Part shown: positions 1 to 7,884 of the stretch, in pieces
Layout of the letters: every line of letters begins with the position of its first letter
How positions within the stretch are numbered: position 1 is the stretch's first letter
Program-made: the position numbers and the translations under genes
The notes under the pieces: model-generated
What the model was told of the DNA's origin: nothing
What the model saw: the letters and a program-made list of their open reading frames with translations, nothing else
Database searches by the model: none
Assembly: GCF_018449795.1 (NCBI RefSeq)
Contig: NZ_JAAVVE010000026.1
Span: forward strand, 1-56,328
Source of the DNA: Sphingomonas sp. dw_22
GTDB taxonomy: Bacteria > Pseudomonadota > Alphaproteobacteria > Sphingomonadales > Sphingomonadaceae
DNA length: 56,328 nucleotides
Reading direction: 5' to 3'

Positions 1-190
1 CCGCCGATCGGCGGGCTTAAGGACCAGCCCCTGGTGCGCTCGCCCACCAGCTTCCCGGTTGTGCTGCCCCCGCCCTCCGCCCAGGGGGTTTTGCCCCCCT
101 CCCCCCCCCCCCCCGGGGGCCGGGGGGGGCGGTGGGTGGGGGGGGGGGGGGCGGGGGGGGGGGGGGGGGGGGGGAGGGGGGAAGGGGGGC
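1..190. other. Low-complexity G/C homopolymer end of the contig
   Basis: Runs of C (about 96-115) and then of G (about 122-188) interrupt every reading frame. The lipoprotein gene that enters from the right cannot be followed through them. The first 60 bases look like ordinary coding-quality high-GC DNA but cannot be assigned. This resembles an assembly or sequencing artefact at a contig end rather than biology. No gene can be supported here. Confidence 0.7.
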
Positions 191-321
191 GGGATCACCA
201 AAGGCGCCTGGCGCGCTACGGCGAATTCGTCGGGACGGACGCGGTCATAGCCCTTCTTGCCGCAGCCGGAGAGCGAGGCCGCGAGCGCGACGCCCGCCGC
301 AATGGTGATAAACTTACGCAT
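191..321 (-). CDS. DUF3035-type lipoprotein, N-terminal fragment
   Basis: The fragment starts MRKFITIAAGVALAASLSGC, a lipoprotein signal peptide with lipobox LSGC, followed by KKGYDRVRPDEFAVARQAPLVIP. The segment RPDEFAV.RQAPLVIP is typical of the DUF3035 lipoproteins found after lspA in sphingomonads. The ATG overlaps the lspA stop by eight bases (ATGCGTAA), so the two genes are translationally coupled. The frame is lost in the homopolymer tract near position 190, so only about 43 residues are readable. The function of the family is not established, and a role at the outer membrane is inferred from the lipobox only. Confidence 0.7.
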
Positions 322-835
322 TGACTTCATTCTCCAGAGGGGCCGGCGACTTGGCCGCTTTATCGCGCACGAACAGGGCGCGGATCAACAGGATCAGCAC
401 GCCGATGGTAATCGCCGCATCGGCGACATTGAAGACCAGAAATGGGCGCCATTCGCCGAAATGCAGATCGGCGAAATCGACGACATAGCCAAGCCGCGAG
501 CGATCGAGGATGTTGCCCAGCGCGCCGCCCAGCACCAGGCCGAGCGCGATCACATCGGGCCGCTTCCTCTCGCGCAGCATCCACCAGAGCACGCCCGCCG
601 CGATCGCGCCGGTCATGGCCACGAGCAGCCAGCGCATCGTCGCCCCGCTCGCGGGCAGCAGCCCCAGCGACACGCCGACATTCTTGACGAAGCGCAGGTC
701 GAAGATCGGCAGGACGGTCAGCGACGCATCCTGCACGTTCAGCCCCAGCGGGCCGGTGACGTAGAATTTGGCGAACTGGTCCAGCAGGAACACCAGCAGC
801 GCCACGCCAAGGCCGATCCAACGCGTCACATTCAC
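314..835 (-). CDS. lspA: Lipoprotein signal peptidase (signal peptidase II)
   Basis: This inner-membrane aspartyl protease removes signal peptides from prolipoproteins after diacylglyceryl modification. The protein is 173 residues, a normal length, with four predicted membrane segments. The conserved blocks LLDQFAKFY, VKNVGVSLG, GNILDRSRLGYVVDF are visible; the Asp in NILDR and the Asp in VVDF are the expected catalytic pair. I chose the GTG at 835 because it overlaps the ileS stop as GTGA and gives the natural N-terminus VNVTRWIGLG. A second GTG two codons later is possible. It lies last but one in a ribF-ileS-lspA-lipoprotein cluster, and the next gene encodes one of its likely substrates. 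Confidence 0.95.
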   Translation of the reverse strand: MNVTRWIGLGVALLVFLLDQFAKFYVTGPLGLNVQDASLTVLPIFDLRFVKNVGVSLGLLPASGATMRWLLVAMTGAIAAGVLWWMLRERKRPDVIALGLVLGGALGNILDRSRLGYVVDFADLHFGEWRPFLVFNVADAAITIGVLILLIRALFVRDKAAKSPAPLENEVNA

Positions 836-3783
836 TTGCCCAACACTCCGGCGCAGCGGTCGCACAGCATCCCGTCTTCCGCGACTTCGGGAAGATGGCG
901 CCAGCATCGGCCGCATTTGTGGCGATCGGTGGGCGTCACCGTGATGGCGTCGCCTTTCGTCACCGAGGATACGATGAACAGTTCGGCGAGGTCGTCGCCC
1001 GACAGCGGCAGCTCGGGGACGGTGACTTCGGCCTCCAGGCTGGAGCGGACCTGCTTCTCGCGGCGATAGGGCTCGATCGCCTCGGTGACGCGAACCCGCA
1101 GCGCGCGGACCTCGGCCCAGTCGGCGGTGAGCGCGCCGCCAAGCTCGGGCAGCAGCGGCCATTCGAGCATATGGACCGATTCGTCCTCGCTCGGGAAGCG
1201 CGCCTGCCACACTTCCTCGGCGGTGAAGGCCAGGATCGGCGCGGCGTAGCGGACCAGCGCGTGGAACAGCAGGTCCAGCACGGTGCGATAGGCGCGGCGC
1301 TTCGGGTCCGAAGGCGCGTCGCAATAGAGCGAGTCCTTGCGGATATCGAAGAAGAAGGCCGAGAGATCCTCGTTCGCGAAATCGGTCAGCGCGCGGCTGT
1401 AACGGTTGAACTCGAAATCGCTCGCGGCGGCGCGCAGCTCGGCGTCGAGCGTGGCGAGCTTGTGGAGGATATAGCGCTCCAGCTCGGGCATCTCGGCGAC
1501 GGGCAGCTTCTCGGCATCGTCGAAGCCTTCCAGGGCGCCGAGCAGGTAGCGGAAGGTGTTGCGCAGCTTGCGATAGGTGTCGCCGGTGCCGGCGAGCACT
1601 TCCTTGCCGATGCGGACGTCCTCGAAATAGTCGGTCTGCGCGACCCAGAGGCGCAATATGTCCGCGCCGCTCTCGCCGATGATCTTGAGCGGATCGACGA
1701 CGTTGCCGAGCGACTTCGACATCTTCCGGCCATTGCCGTCGAGCGCGAAGCCGTGGGTCAGCACTGCGGCATAGGGCGCGCGGCCGCGCGTGCCGGAGGA
1801 CTCCAGCAGCGACGACTGGAACCAGCCGCGATGCTGGTCCGATCCCTCGAGATACAGGTCGGCGCGGACGCCCTCGCCGAAACGCTTCTCGATCACGAAG
1901 CTGTGGGTCGAGCCCGAATCGAACCAGACGTCGAGGATGTCGGTGATGACCTCATAATCGGCGAGCGCATGATCGGGGCCGAGCAGCGCCTGGTGATCGG
2001 CCTGGAACCAGGCATCGGCGCCGCCGGCGCGGAAGGCGTCGAGGATGCGGGCGTTGACCGCCGGATCGCGCAGATAGTCGCCCGTCGCGCGGTTGACGTA
2101 GAGCGCGATCGGCACGCCCCAGGCGCGCTGGCGGCTGATGACCCAGTCCGGGCGCCCCTCCACCATCGCGCGGATGCGGTTGATCGAGCGCTCGGGCACC
2201 CAGCGGGTATGCTCGATCGCGTCGAGCGCGATGCCACGCAGGGTGGCGCCGTTGGAGCGCGCAAGCCCCTCCCCTTCAGGGGAGGGGTTGGGGTGGGGCA
2301 GTGCCCCAGACACGTCGGTCTCGATGAGACGGCCAGGCCCCACCCCCAACCCCTCCCCCGAGGGGGAGGGGCTAGTGGAGCGGTCCATCGGGATGAACCA
2401 TTGGGGGGTGGCGCGGAAGATGATGGGCGCCTTGCTCCGCCAGCTATGCGGGTAGCTGTGGCGGGTGCTTTCATCGTTGCGCGCCGAAAGCAGCGCGCCG
2501 ACGGCCCGGAGATCGCTGCAGATGGGGCCGTCCGGCGCGAGCAGCTTCTTGTTGATGACCGAAAGCGACTTGTCCTCCGGCCAGAGCCAGTCGGCGCGAT
2601 ATTTGCCGTCCGCCTCTACGGCGAACACTGGATCGATCCCATGCGCCTTGCAGAGCAGGAAATCGTCCTCGCCATGGTCCGGCGCCATATGGACGAGGCC
2701 GGTGCCGGCGTCGGTGGTGACGAAGTCGCCGGGCAGGAACGGGCGGGGCTTGGCGAAGAAGCCGCCGAGATGGTGCATCGGATGGCGGGCTACGGCGCCG
2801 GCGAGTTGGGAGCCTTTTATGGTCTTTTCGCTTACCTGAAAAAGCGAAGAGCCATCGGGTGCCCAGCGGTTGCGGAACGACTGCGCCAAATCCTTGGCGA
2901 TCAAGATGCGCATTTGAGACTTCAGCTCGCGCTGAATAACGTCCCAATTCTTGTCGATGCCGTCATCGGTCGAGTGAACGGCCTTCGAAATCAGACAATC
3001 AACGTATTCGACCTCTGGCCCATAGGCCAAAGCCTGGTTCACCGGGATCGTCCACGGCGTGGTCGTCCAGATCACCGCATGGGCGCCGACCAGCTCGGGC
3101 GCGTTGGGCGCCTCGACGATCTCGAACGCGACGTCGATCTGGGTCGACACCACATCCTCATATTCCACCTCGGCCTCGGCTAGCGCGGTCTTCTCGACTG
3201 GCGACCACATCACCGGCTTGGCGCCGCGATAGAGCTGGCCGCTCTCGGCGAACTTCAGCAGCTCGCCGGCGATGATCGCCTCGCTCTCGAACTTCATCGT
3301 GAGGTACGGGTCGCTCCAGTCGCCCATCACCCCCAGCCGCTCGAACTGGGCGCGCTGCACGGCGACCCATTTCTCGGCATAGGCGCGGCATTCGGCGCGG
3401 AAGGCGACCGGGTCCACCTCGTCCTTGTTGAGCTTCTTCGCGCGATAGGCTTCCTCGACCTTCCACTCGATCGGCAGGCCGTGGCAGTCCCAGCCGGGGA
3501 CATAGGGCGCGTCCTTGCCGAGCAGGGTCTGCGAGCGGACGACGATGTCCTTGAGGATCTTGTTCATCGCATGGCCCATGTGAATGTCGCCATTCGCATA
3601 GGGTGGGCCGTCATGCAGGATGAAGCGCTCGCGGCCCGCGCGGGCCGCGCGCAGCTTCTCGTACAGGCCGATCTTCGCCCAGCGCTCCAGGATGGCCGGC
3701 TCCTTCTGGGCAAGGCCGGCCTTCATGGGGAAATCGGTCTTCGGCAGGAAGACGGTGTCGCGGTAGTCTGTCTGGTCGCTCAT
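832..3783 (-). CDS. ileS: Isoleucyl-tRNA synthetase with an in-frame repeat insertion
   Basis: This class I synthetase charges tRNA-Ile and edits valine. Starting at the ATG that gives MSDQTDYRDTVFLPKT (983 residues), it shows the HIGH motif as HMGH (68-71), the CP1 editing domain (TTTPWTIP), WVISRQRAWG, KMSKS (about 687-691), and a C-terminal zinc finger CGRC...CDRC. Longer upstream starts look like non-coding sequence. Two oddities stand out. Residues about 471-507 are encoded by a palindromic repeat placed just after the conserved ATPQWFIPMD. Residues about 258-325 in the editing domain come from a visibly lower-GC patch with an unusual extra segment. Both keep the frame open, so the gene is probably functional. 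It is coupled to lspA by a GTGA overlap. Confidence 0.95.
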   Translation of the reverse strand: MSDQTDYRDTVFLPKTDFPMKAGLAQKEPAILERWAKIGLYEKLRAARAGRERFILHDGPPYANGDIHMGHAMNKILKDIVVRSQTLLGKDAPYVPGWDCHGLPIEWKVEEAYRAKKLNKDEVDPVAFRAECRAYAEKWVAVQRAQFERLGVMGDWSDPYLTMKFESEAIIAGELLKFAESGQLYRGAKPVMWSPVEKTALAEAEVEYEDVVSTQIDVAFEIVEAPNAPELVGAHAVIWTTTPWTIPVNQALAYGPEVEYVDCLISKAVHSTDDGIDKNWDVIQRELKSQMRILIAKDLAQSFRNRWAPDGSSLFQVSEKTIKGSQLAGAVARHPMHHLGGFFAKPRPFLPGDFVTTDAGTGLVHMAPDHGEDDFLLCKAHGIDPVFAVEADGKYRADWLWPEDKSLSVINKKLLAPDGPICSDLRAVGALLSARNDESTRHSYPHSWRSKAPIIFRATPQWFIPMDRSTSPSPSGEGLGVGPGRLIETDVSGALPHPNPSPEGEGLARSNGATLRGIALDAIEHTRWVPERSINRIRAMVEGRPDWVISRQRAWGVPIALYVNRATGDYLRDPAVNARILDAFRAGGADAWFQADHQALLGPDHALADYEVITDILDVWFDSGSTHSFVIEKRFGEGVRADLYLEGSDQHRGWFQSSLLESSGTRGRAPYAAVLTHGFALDGNGRKMSKSLGNVVDPLKIIGESGADILRLWVAQTDYFEDVRIGKEVLAGTGDTYRKLRNTFRYLLGALEGFDDAEKLPVAEMPELERYILHKLATLDAELRAAASDFEFNRYSRALTDFANEDLSAFFFDIRKDSLYCDAPSDPKRRAYRTVLDLLFHALVRYAAPILAFTAEEVWQARFPSEDESVHMLEWPLLPELGGALTADWAEVRALRVRVTEAIEPYRREKQVRSSLEAEVTVPELPLSGDDLAELFIVSSVTKGDAITVTPTDRHKCGRCWRHLPEVAEDGMLCDRCAGVLGK
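2264..2373. repeat. Palindromic repeat family A, copy inside ileS
   Basis: The left arm (2264-2299) begins AGCCCCTCCCCTTCAGGGGA and the right arm (2337-2373) is its near-perfect inverted complement. Each arm is itself a hairpin. The centre carries GGTCTCGATGAGAC. The same structure recurs at 12394-12498. In ileS it is read in frame as a Pro/Ser/Gly/Glu-rich segment (SPSPSGEGLGVG ... PNPSPEGEGL). This resembles the behaviour of protein-embedded palindromic elements known from Rickettsia, but the sequence is not related to those as far as I can tell. Confidence 0.9.
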
Positions 3784-3931
3784 GAGTGCGCGCGGATTAG
3801 CGGGTGTGAGGGCCTGAGTCATCCCTTTGGCTGGTTTTGTTCGCACGACGGCGCGAAGGCGCAACGATGGTTCGTTGGTGGCGAGTGACCGGGCCACATC
3901 GGATGAAATCGTAGCGTCGTTGCGCGAAAAC
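3784..3931. promoter_or_regulatory. ribF-ileS spacer with inverted repeat
   Basis: This 148-bp gap lies between the ribF stop and the ileS start, on the minus strand for both genes. It contains the exact inverted pair GCGCAACGA (3856-3864) and TCGTTGCGC (3916-3924) with a 51-bp loop. It may hold the ileS promoter or leader. I see no T-box-like features and cannot assign -35/-10 boxes. Confidence 0.3.
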
Positions 3932-4861
3932 TCAGGTGCGAGCCAATGACTCCCGCGCCCGCGCCGCATCGGCATCCATCTGGATCTTCAGCGCATCGAG
4001 CGAATCGAACTTCGCCTCGGGCCGCAGATAGTCGATCAGCGAGACTTCGATCGTCTGGCCGTAGAGATCGCCGGAGAAGTCGAAGAAATAGCTCTCCAGC
4101 AGCTCGACCGGCGGATCGAAGCTCGGCCGGATGCCGAGATTGGCGACGCCGTCCAGCACGCGCCCGTCGGCCAGCCGCCCGCGCACCGCATAGATGCCGT
4201 AGGCAGGCCGCAGATAATGGGTCAGGCGCATGTTCGCGGTCGGGTAGCCGAGCTGGCGGCCGAGCTTCGCGCCGCCCTCCACCACGCCTTCGATCGCGAA
4301 GGGGCGGGTGAGCAGCGCCGCGGCGTCGCGCGGGCGGCCGGCCTTCAGATGCTCGCGGATGCGGCTGGAGGAGACCGTCTCGCCGCCCAGCGCCACCGGC
4401 GGCACCGCCACCGTTGAAAAGCCGAGTTCCTCGCCCAGCGCGGCGAGCATCGCGACATCGCCCTGGCGGGCCTTGCCGAAGGTGAAGTCGATGCCGGTCA
4501 CCACCCCGCCGACGCCATAGGCCCCGACCAGCCGCTCGGCGGCGAAGGCATGGGCGCTGAGGCTCGCCAGCGCGGCGTCGAAGGGGAAGACGAGCATCGC
4601 ATCGGCGCCGGCCTCGGCGAACAGGCGCTGGCGCTGATCGAGCGTGGTCAGGCGGAAATGCTCGGACTGGGGCTGGAAATAGCGGCGCGGATGCGGATCG
4701 AAGGTGCCGACGATCGCCGGGCGTCCGGCGGCATGCGCATCGGCCACCGCGCGCCCGACCACGGCCTGATGACCCAGATGGAAACCGTCGAAATTGCCGA
4801 GCGCAACGATCGCGCCCCGGAAAGGAGGCGGAACCGCCGAGCCGCCGTCCAGCCGCTGCAT
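3932..4861 (-). CDS. ribF: Bifunctional riboflavin kinase / FAD synthetase
   Basis: It converts riboflavin to FMN and then FAD. The N-terminal nucleotidyltransferase domain shows LGNFDGFHLGH (about 21-31), GTFDPHP (about 52-58), FTFGKARQGD and SSSRIREHLKAG. The C-terminal kinase domain shows LGRQLGYPTANM and YGIYAVR. With the start at MQRLDGGS the protein is 309 residues, normal for the family; an upstream in-frame ATG at 4897 adds 12 residues that look unconserved. It is first in the minus-strand ribF-ileS-lspA order common in proteobacteria. Confidence 0.93.
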   Translation of the reverse strand: MQRLDGGSAVPPPFRGAIVALGNFDGFHLGHQAVVGRAVADAHAAGRPAIVGTFDPHPRRYFQPQSEHFRLTTLDQRQRLFAEAGADAMLVFPFDAALASLSAHAFAAERLVGAYGVGGVVTGIDFTFGKARQGDVAMLAALGEELGFSTVAVPPVALGGETVSSSRIREHLKAGRPRDAAALLTRPFAIEGVVEGGAKLGRQLGYPTANMRLTHYLRPAYGIYAVRGRLADGRVLDGVANLGIRPSFDPPVELLESYFFDFSGDLYGQTIEVSLIDYLRPEAKFDSLDALKIQMDADAARARESLART

Positions 4862-4919
4862 GCTTGGGGCTATAGGGAGGGCATTCGCAGCAATCAAATC
4901 CTCCCTCCGCCGGGGAAGA

Positions 4920-6092
4920 TCAGGGTTTCGGCACGATCCCCGCCCGGATCACGCGCAGCACGTTGCCGCCCATCACCTTGCGGATCTCGTCCTGGCTGAA
5001 GCCGCGATTCACCAGCGCCTGGGTGACTTCCACGAGCTGCGACGAATCGAAGCCGGTGGTCACCGCGCCGTCGAAGTCCGAACCCAGCCCGACATGATCC
5101 ACGCCGACCAGATCGCGGACATGGGCGACGGCGTTGGCGATCGCGGAAGGGGCAGTCGAGCAGACCGCCGCGTCCCAATATCCGATGCCGATCACGCCGC
5201 CGGTGCGGGCTATCCCCCTGATCTCCGCGTCGGTGAGGTTGCGGTTGACCTTGCACGTCGCCTGGACGCCGCCATGGCTGGAGACCACCGGGCGGTGCGC
5301 CATCGCCAGCACCTCGGCGACCGTGGCGTGGCTCGAATGCGCGACGTCGACGATCATGCCGAGCGCTTCCATCCGGCGTACCGCCTGCTGGCCGAGCGGG
5401 GTGAGCCCGCCCTTGCGGATGCCGTGCATCGATCCGGCGAGCTGGTTGTCGAAGAAATGCGCCAGGCCCGCCATGCGAAAGCCCGCATCATGGAGCTTGT
5501 CGAGATTGCCGATCTGCCCCTCCAGATCCTGCAGCCCCTCGATCGAGAGCATGCCGCCGACGACTTTCTGCCCCTTGGCGCGATCGGCCAGCAGCCGGTC
5601 GAGATCGGCGGGGGTGTGGATCACGCGGAGCTGGCCGTTCGAGGCTTGCGCGGCGCGGTCGAGCTTCTCGGCGTGCCAGAGCGAGCGCTGGAGCAGCGAG
5701 CCCCAGGTCCGCACCGGCTGGAGCTGGGCGATGGCGAGCAGGGTGATGTTGTCGGTATCGTCGCCATTGGCGTCGTAATTCTGGTGCTTCGGGGTCTTGG
5801 TGACCGAGGAGAAGATTTGGAGCGCGGCATTGCCGTCGATCAGCCGCGGCAGGTCGATCTGGCCGCGTCCGGCGCGGCTCAGCAGGCTGCGGCGCCACAT
5901 CAGCGTGTCGCCATGCATGTCGGCGATCTGGAGCGTGGCGTGGAGCGCCCTGGTCTGTTCGGTCACCTTGGGGAGATCGGTCTTCTCCACCCTGTTCATG
6001 CTCGATTCGACATAGGCCGGCGCGATGCCGAAAAAGCCGATCGCGCCGAGCAGGAGGACGACGACCAGCCCCCACAGGATCCTTTTCCTCAT
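4920..6092 (-). CDS. Membrane dipeptidase, peptidase family M19
   Basis: This zinc dipeptidase of the renal dipeptidase fold has 390 residues. An N-terminal hydrophobic anchor (about 5-23) points to an inner-membrane protein with its active domain in the periplasm. Metal-site motifs are visible: HGD (His60, Asp62), DVAHSSHATV, PVVSSHGGVQ and GLGSDFDG. Its ATG overlaps the folA stop (ATGA), so it is the third gene of the thyA-folA operon. The family hydrolyses dipeptides, and D-amino-acid dipeptides are also possible substrates; the substrate here is unknown. Confidence 0.9.
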   Translation of the reverse strand: MRKRILWGLVVVLLLGAIGFFGIAPAYVESSMNRVEKTDLPKVTEQTRALHATLQIADMHGDTLMWRRSLLSRAGRGQIDLPRLIDGNAALQIFSSVTKTPKHQNYDANGDDTDNITLLAIAQLQPVRTWGSLLQRSLWHAEKLDRAAQASNGQLRVIHTPADLDRLLADRAKGQKVVGGMLSIEGLQDLEGQIGNLDKLHDAGFRMAGLAHFFDNQLAGSMHGIRKGGLTPLGQQAVRRMEALGMIVDVAHSSHATVAEVLAMAHRPVVSSHGGVQATCKVNRNLTDAEIRGIARTGGVIGIGYWDAAVCSTAPSAIANAVAHVRDLVGVDHVGLGSDFDGAVTTGFDSSQLVEVTQALVNRGFSQDEIRKVMGGNVLRVIRAGIVPKP

Positions 6093-6562
6093 GGCACCCT
6101 CTCCAAGGTGACGAAGCTGTAGGCGGGGCGCCCCGCTTCGCCCGCATGATCCTCGCGCGCGGTTTCGCGCCAGCCCGGGCCGAAGGCGGGGACGGCGGCG
6201 TCGCCCTCGGCATCGATATGGACTTCGGTCAGCTCGATCCGCTCGGCATGGCCGAGCAGCAGCGCGAATATCTCGGCGCCGCCGATCACCGCTACATTGT
6301 CGCCCGCGAGCGCCAGCGCCTCCTCGGGCGTATGCGCGATTTCGGCGCCCTCGGCGCGCCAGCCGCGGTCGCGGGTGAGCACGATATGCCGGCGGCCGGG
6401 CAAGGGGCTGGGGAAGCTCTCGAAGGTCTTGCGGCCCATCACCATCGGCTTGCCCATGGTCTGCGCCCTGAAGCGCTTGAGGTCCGCCGGCAGGTGCCAG
6501 GGCAGCTTGCCGTCACGGCCGATCACGCCGTTGTCGGCGCGGGCGAGGTGGAAGGTTATCAA
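6089..6562 (-). CDS. folA: Dihydrofolate reductase
   Basis: It reduces dihydrofolate to tetrahydrofolate with NADPH. The 157-residue protein has the family blocks [31 protein letters not shown] and [12 protein letters not shown]. The start codon is TTG, overlapping the thyA stop as TTGA. No ATG or GTG fits, since the next in-frame Met lies within the conserved core. The pairing with thyA is functional: thymidylate synthase oxidises the folate that this enzyme regenerates. Confidence 0.95.
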   Translation of the reverse strand: MITFHLARADNGVIGRDGKLPWHLPADLKRFRAQTMGKPMVMGRKTFESFPSPLPGRRHIVLTRDRGWRAEGAEIAHTPEEALALAGDNVAVIGGAEIFALLLGHAERIELTEVHIDAEGDAAVPAFGPGWRETAREDHAGEAGRPAYSFVTLERVP

Positions 6563-7353
6563 ACCGCCACCGGGGCCTTGATATGCGCCTGTGCCGCGTA
6601 ATCGTGGATCGCGAAATCCTCATAGTCATAGGCGTCGATCGACGGCGCCTTGCGGAGGATTTCGAGGCGGGGGAGCGGGCCGGGCGTGCGCGCGAGCTGC
6701 TCGCGGGCCTGGTCGAGATGGTTCGAATAGAGGTGGCAGTCGCCGCCGGTCCAGATGAACTCGCCCGGCTCCAGCCCCGCCTGCTGGGCGAGCAGCATCG
6801 TCAGCAGCGCATAGCTGGCGATGTTGAACGGCACGCCCAGGAAGATGTCGGCCGAGCGCTGGTAGAGCTGGAGGCTCAGCCTGCCGTTCGCGACATGCGT
6901 CTGGAACAGGCAGTGGCAGGGCGCCAGCGCCATCGCGTGGAGCTCGCCGGGGTTCCAGGCCGAGACGATCTGGCGGCGCGAGCCGGGATTGGTGCGGATC
7001 GTCTCGATCAGCTCGGCGATCTGGTCGATCTCGCGGCCGTCGGCGGTTTCCCAATGGCGCCATTGCTTGCCGTATACCGGGCCCAGCTCGCCCTCCGGAT
7101 CGGCCCATTCGTCCCAGATGCTGACCTTGCGATCCTGGAGCCAGCGGACATTGGTGTCGCCCCGCAGGAACCAGAGCAGCTCGACGATGATCGAGCGCAG
7201 GTGCAGCTTCTTGGTGGTGAGGACCGGGAAGCCCTCGGCCAGGTCGAAGCGCATCTGGTGGCCGAACACCGAGAGCGTGCCGGTGCCGGTGCGGTCCATC
7301 GTCTCCACGCCCTGGTGGAGCGCGCGAGCCATCAAGTCGAGATATTGACGCAT
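6559..7353 (-). CDS. thyA: Thymidylate synthase
   Basis: It methylates dUMP to dTMP using methylene-tetrahydrofolate. The protein is 264 residues, the same size as the E. coli enzyme. Visible features are [22 protein letters not shown], the active-site Cys146 in LAPCHCLFQ, and the C-terminal [16 protein letters not shown]. It starts the thyA-folA-M19 dipeptidase operon. The 129-bp region before it is shared with the divergent JAB-domain gene and probably holds both promoters. Confidence 0.97.
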   Translation of the reverse strand: MRQYLDLMARALHQGVETMDRTGTGTLSVFGHQMRFDLAEGFPVLTTKKLHLRSIIVELLWFLRGDTNVRWLQDRKVSIWDEWADPEGELGPVYGKQWRHWETADGREIDQIAELIETIRTNPGSRRQIVSAWNPGELHAMALAPCHCLFQTHVANGRLSLQLYQRSADIFLGVPFNIASYALLTMLLAQQAGLEPGEFIWTGGDCHLYSNHLDQAREQLARTPGPLPRLEILRKAPSIDAYDYEDFAIHDYAAQAHIKAPVAV

Positions 7354-7482
7354 GGCCGAAGCCTAGCCGCCCCGCGCCTTCGCGCCAAGCGCCGGGCTTT
7401 GCTCCGTTGTGGACAAAAGGCGCCTCCGGATCGGATCAGGATCGGCTTCGGACGCCGGGACAACGATGTCACCTTACCCGAA

Positions 7483-7884
7483 ATGATACTGCTCGAACCC
7501 CACTCCGCGCCCTGCCGCATCGCCGATCCGGTCTCGGCCGGGGCACTGTTCGCGGATCTGGCGGGGGAGGCGGCGGAAGTGGCGGCCTTCGCCTATCTGG
7601 CCGACGACCAGCAGCTCCTGGCGCTGCGCCATGCGCGGACCGGATCGGTCGACCGGCTGGAGCTGCCGTTCCGCGCGATCCTGGCGGACGTGCTCGCGCT
7701 CAATCCGCTCGCGGTGGTGATGGCGCACAACCATCCCAGCGGCGATCCGACGCCGAGCCGCGCCGATCGCGAGGTGACGCGGATGCTCGCGCGGGTGCTC
7801 GATCCGCTGGGCGTCCGGCTGGTCGATCATCTGGTGGTGGCGCCCGGCGGGACCGCCAGCTTCCGGGCGCTCGGGCTACTCTGA
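7483..7884 (+). CDS. JAB/RadC-like (JAMM) protein, short form
   Basis: This 133-residue protein carries the JAMM zinc signature HNHPSGDPTPSRAD and an ending typical of RadC proteins (VRLVDHLVVAPGG). The N-terminal helix-hairpin-helix domain of full RadC is missing, so it is a stand-alone JAB domain. RadC proteins were once linked to repair, but their function is not settled. The start ATG (MILLEPHSAP) follows a 129-bp gap shared with divergent thyA. It converges on the methyltransferase gene with a 9-bp overlap at the 3' ends. Confidence 0.8.
   Translation: MILLEPHSAPCRIADPVSAGALFADLAGEAAEVAAFAYLADDQQLLALRHARTGSVDRLELPFRAILADVLALNPLAVVMAHNHPSGDPTPSRADREVTRMLARVLDPLGVRLVDHLVVAPGGTASFRALGLL

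Noticed and set aside
1..190. G-quadruplex or switch-like poly-G element
   Set aside because: Runs at the very end of the window that also destroy a known gene frame are better explained by sequencing or assembly error; the other end shows the same.
895..3183. A 762-codon plus-strand open frame opposite ileS
   Set aside because: Shadow of ileS third-position GC bias; no domain recognised.
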